A stretch of 64,000 nt of DNA from Doris montereyensis (lineage: Eukaryota; Mollusca; Gastropoda; Nudibranchia; Dorididae): the NCBI GenBank assembly GCA_037039925.1, contig JAXRKP010001506.1:10001-74000 (forward strand), written 5' to 3'. Under the pieces are notes generated by a model. The model did no database searches, had not been told where the DNA came from, and saw only the letters and a program-made list of their open reading frames with translations. Shown one piece after another: positions 61,591 through 64,000 of this stretch (its first letter is position 1; each line of letters starts with the position of its first letter). A program made the translations under genes and the position numbers.

Positions 61591-64000
61591 CAAAACAAAT
61601 AGACAGGGACATGAAGAAACTCAAATCTGGCCAATACAACCGTCACTGACAATGCAATGCTTAGAGTTAGCATCGCGGCCAACGACAGGGTTCGCGAGGC
61701 GGGTGACAGACGGGTGGTGAGTGTGAGAGGGAAAGCGATACCCCATACTCGTCAAAAATTTAAAGACATTTGAGACAATTTTCTCAAATGTGAGGAGATT
61801 CAAGGAGATTGAGGAGACTATGAGGCCTGTGTATTAACATAGATGCTTACACTTTAACTTCCAGGCATGAAAAGGATTCATTCCTCAACCGTTGGTTCGA
61901 TACTGGATTTTGATCACAATCTTACCTTCTGAAACTGTGTAGCACTGAGGCCAGCTTTCTCCTGCAAACCGTGTGACACGAAGGACGGATATTTCTGTGC
62001 GGATCGGGAAGCCCTCAAAACGTGTCTATTTTCATTGCATTTCACTCACTGACTCAAATAAAGCTTAAAACTAGCTTTCTGATTGGTCAGCCATACAAGA
62101 GAAAACTGATGCCTGCTTGGCGGATTAGTGAATCTTGGTAAAGTCCAAGTAGATAGGAGGTGTTAGGTTTCCAAGGTGCAGAGAATAGACCCTTCTGTTA
62201 CAGAGTAACAAAGGGATGTTATTAATTGAAGTGAATTGTCTTGACCACCCCTTTACACATTAAAATGGTATCCTTTGTAAAAAGCGTGGGGTTTGGGGTG
62301 TGTTATCGATGCAAGAAGGAGACAATGTGTTGCAATTGCGGCTAGGAGGACTCATTTTGAACCAACTGACATCATTAAAGGACTTTCTTAAATGACTAAA
62401 TGACAGCCATCTTGTTTGCTTTAGATCTGGGTCTAAATGGGGAGATACAGTGCTAGCGGATCAAATAAAGTACGGTGATGACTCATCAAATACCTTGTAA
62501 TGCATACCAATTTATAACAAAATAAAAGTGGAATCTATAAATCTATGAATTAATGGTGAACCTCTCAATACTACTGCAGACCTGCCACTTAAAATTTTTT
62601 AAAATCAGAACATAAATGTAAAAAAATCAGGATCCTGGGAGAAAAAAAATCATGATATACATGAGCGATTTCAGGTACAGAGTCAGCCGGTCACCTAATC
62701 TTGAACTTAATTATAATACTGTCATTGTCCGCCTTTTTCCAAATAAAAATATCCATTATATGGCTATGCTCCCCCCCCCCCCATGCCAATCAAACCTGAA
62801 TTCTAGTACTTAATCAGCATTACAGGCAACCTCCTTCCCACTCATTGTTTACATACTGGAAGTGGAAGACACACTCACTTTTCTTGCTATCATATTTTCA
62901 CATTCACTTTCTTCACACACACATGCCCACCCCACTCCTCCAGTCAGACATGTACGTGCATGACATACCTGTCAATTATCATCCAACCTCTAATCTTCCT
63001 TGCAGTTTTTAATCTCGACTTGATTTAGATCTATTACATCTATTTAAGAGTTGATGAGAAAATATTAAATTGAAAGTCAGTGTCAAATATTGATCTCAAA
63101 TCCAAGATGGCATTCTTGACCAGACTTAAAGTCCAAAATCGGGGATAAATTAAACATACTGGTCCATCATCAAATATTATGATCTATATATCAAAATAAA
63201 GATGAAAGATTGAAGATGATGAGTACAAAATATAAAAGGCGAGCCTCCGTTATTTTCCATTTATCTCTACAGTTTAAAATTTTCAAGGTTTTTTTACTCA
63301 AAATTTCTCATAGAGATAAAATAATCGAATATCATCATTTTGCCCACAAATAGAAAGATCGTTTCAAGTCCTTTCTAATGGTATAAATATATCTAAGGAA
63401 ACCCCTCAAACACTGGAATCACAGTGAGTTGAAATAGATATTCTAAGTCCATTCCAAAACCCTAAAATGACGCACAATGAATGACAATGTTAGGACCAGA
63501 TTTTGGAACAGGATTTTTTCTCTCGATATATAAGCTTTCTAGGCTAGGCGAAGAAACTACCTACATTTATGCAACGTCAATCAATCCTTATACACGAACA
63601 ACGTACTTTATGCAAATGTGGTAACAATAGTAGCATGAACTGGTAAAAAGCCATCATACAGTACACAGGAAGGTAGAATGGGAACTGATAAAGACTATTA
63701 AAGAAAGAAAGGACTGGTAAAACATTGAAAAAACATGATCATATATAAATGAATCATGCGCTCCCTCGTAACAGCATGTTTCAATCTCAGTCCGATTTAT
63801 GATAGTCTCAATCCAGTCCCTTGTCATTGACATTTTGAACTGCTCGTGTCAGTCTGAGTCAGTCGGTCTCTCGTCATTTGTGTCACTTCATTTGTCTCAC
63901 TCTCTCACTTGAACTGCTCGTGTGCTGGCCGTTCCCCACATGTACCAAGCCACAACTTTTTATCTCACCCTACAAAAAATCAACTCTTTATTATGCCCCT
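61591..64000. other. No supported gene; one LINE tail
   Basis: 63664-63713 is a LINE 3' terminus only (GAAGGTAGAATGGGAACTG then an AAAG tail). A C run lies at 62770. VPS4 exon 1 could lie beyond the edge. Confidence 0.5.

Noticed and set aside
61925..62030. Possible minus-strand exon ending CAGTTTCAGAAG before GTAAGA
   Set aside because: Good donor but no start codon, no VPS4-like residues and no partner exon; at most an untranslated exon.

Overview
The window is animal nuclear DNA: AT-rich, intron-bearing, full of microsatellites and crowded with decayed transposable elements. The one host gene I can recognise is VPS4, the AAA ATPase of the ESCRT pathway. It is on the minus strand: eleven coding exons lie between 23066 and 54163, covering everything from just after the start codon to the stop, and the first coding exon was not found. 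The repeat content, and the many scattered copies of short AGATCTAGATCT-type motifs, remind me of mollusc genomes, gastropods in particular. That placement is inference. There are no bacterial operons, no CRISPR, no rRNA and no convincing functional tRNA gene.

Layout. 1-3080 is an RTE-like LINE on the minus strand whose 5' end sits in a broken mariner transposase (3081-3500). 3.5-14.9 kb has no gene I can support; it holds LINE scraps, a zinc-finger transposon ORF (5194-5511), a tRNA-derived SINE, a roughly 110-bp satellite (8947-9810) and a 100-bp AT microsatellite. 14946-18612 is a nested, partly palindromic cluster of PIF/Harbinger elements carrying a MADF-like gene and a convergent, centrally deleted transposase. 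A 0.65-kb piece of it, with non-element flank, is repeated at 20071-20715. 23.1-54.2 kb is VPS4. Its introns hold several LINE copies, a degenerate Kolobok/Mutator-like transposase, a second zinc-finger ORF, SINEs and a piggyBac fragment sitting at a TTAA inside a LINE. Beyond VPS4 there is a complete non-autonomous piggyBac element (56200-56874), a LINE inserted with a classic 5' inversion (56925-60130), SINEs and low-complexity DNA up to the edge.

Reading the VPS4 exons end to end shows intact splice sites and intact ATPase motifs, but also several single-base insertions and deletions, most of them in homopolymers. Twice, three insertions within one exon restore the frame. The likeliest explanation is residual long-read assembly error in a functional gene; an unprocessed decaying paralogue is the alternative. 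The same caution applies to the broken transposon ORFs.

I found no convincing new cellular system. The most interesting material is transposon biology: the Harbinger palindrome and its deletion derivative, the twin-primed LINE, the piggyBac elements, and an unfamiliar zinc-finger ORF family with a conserved leader.
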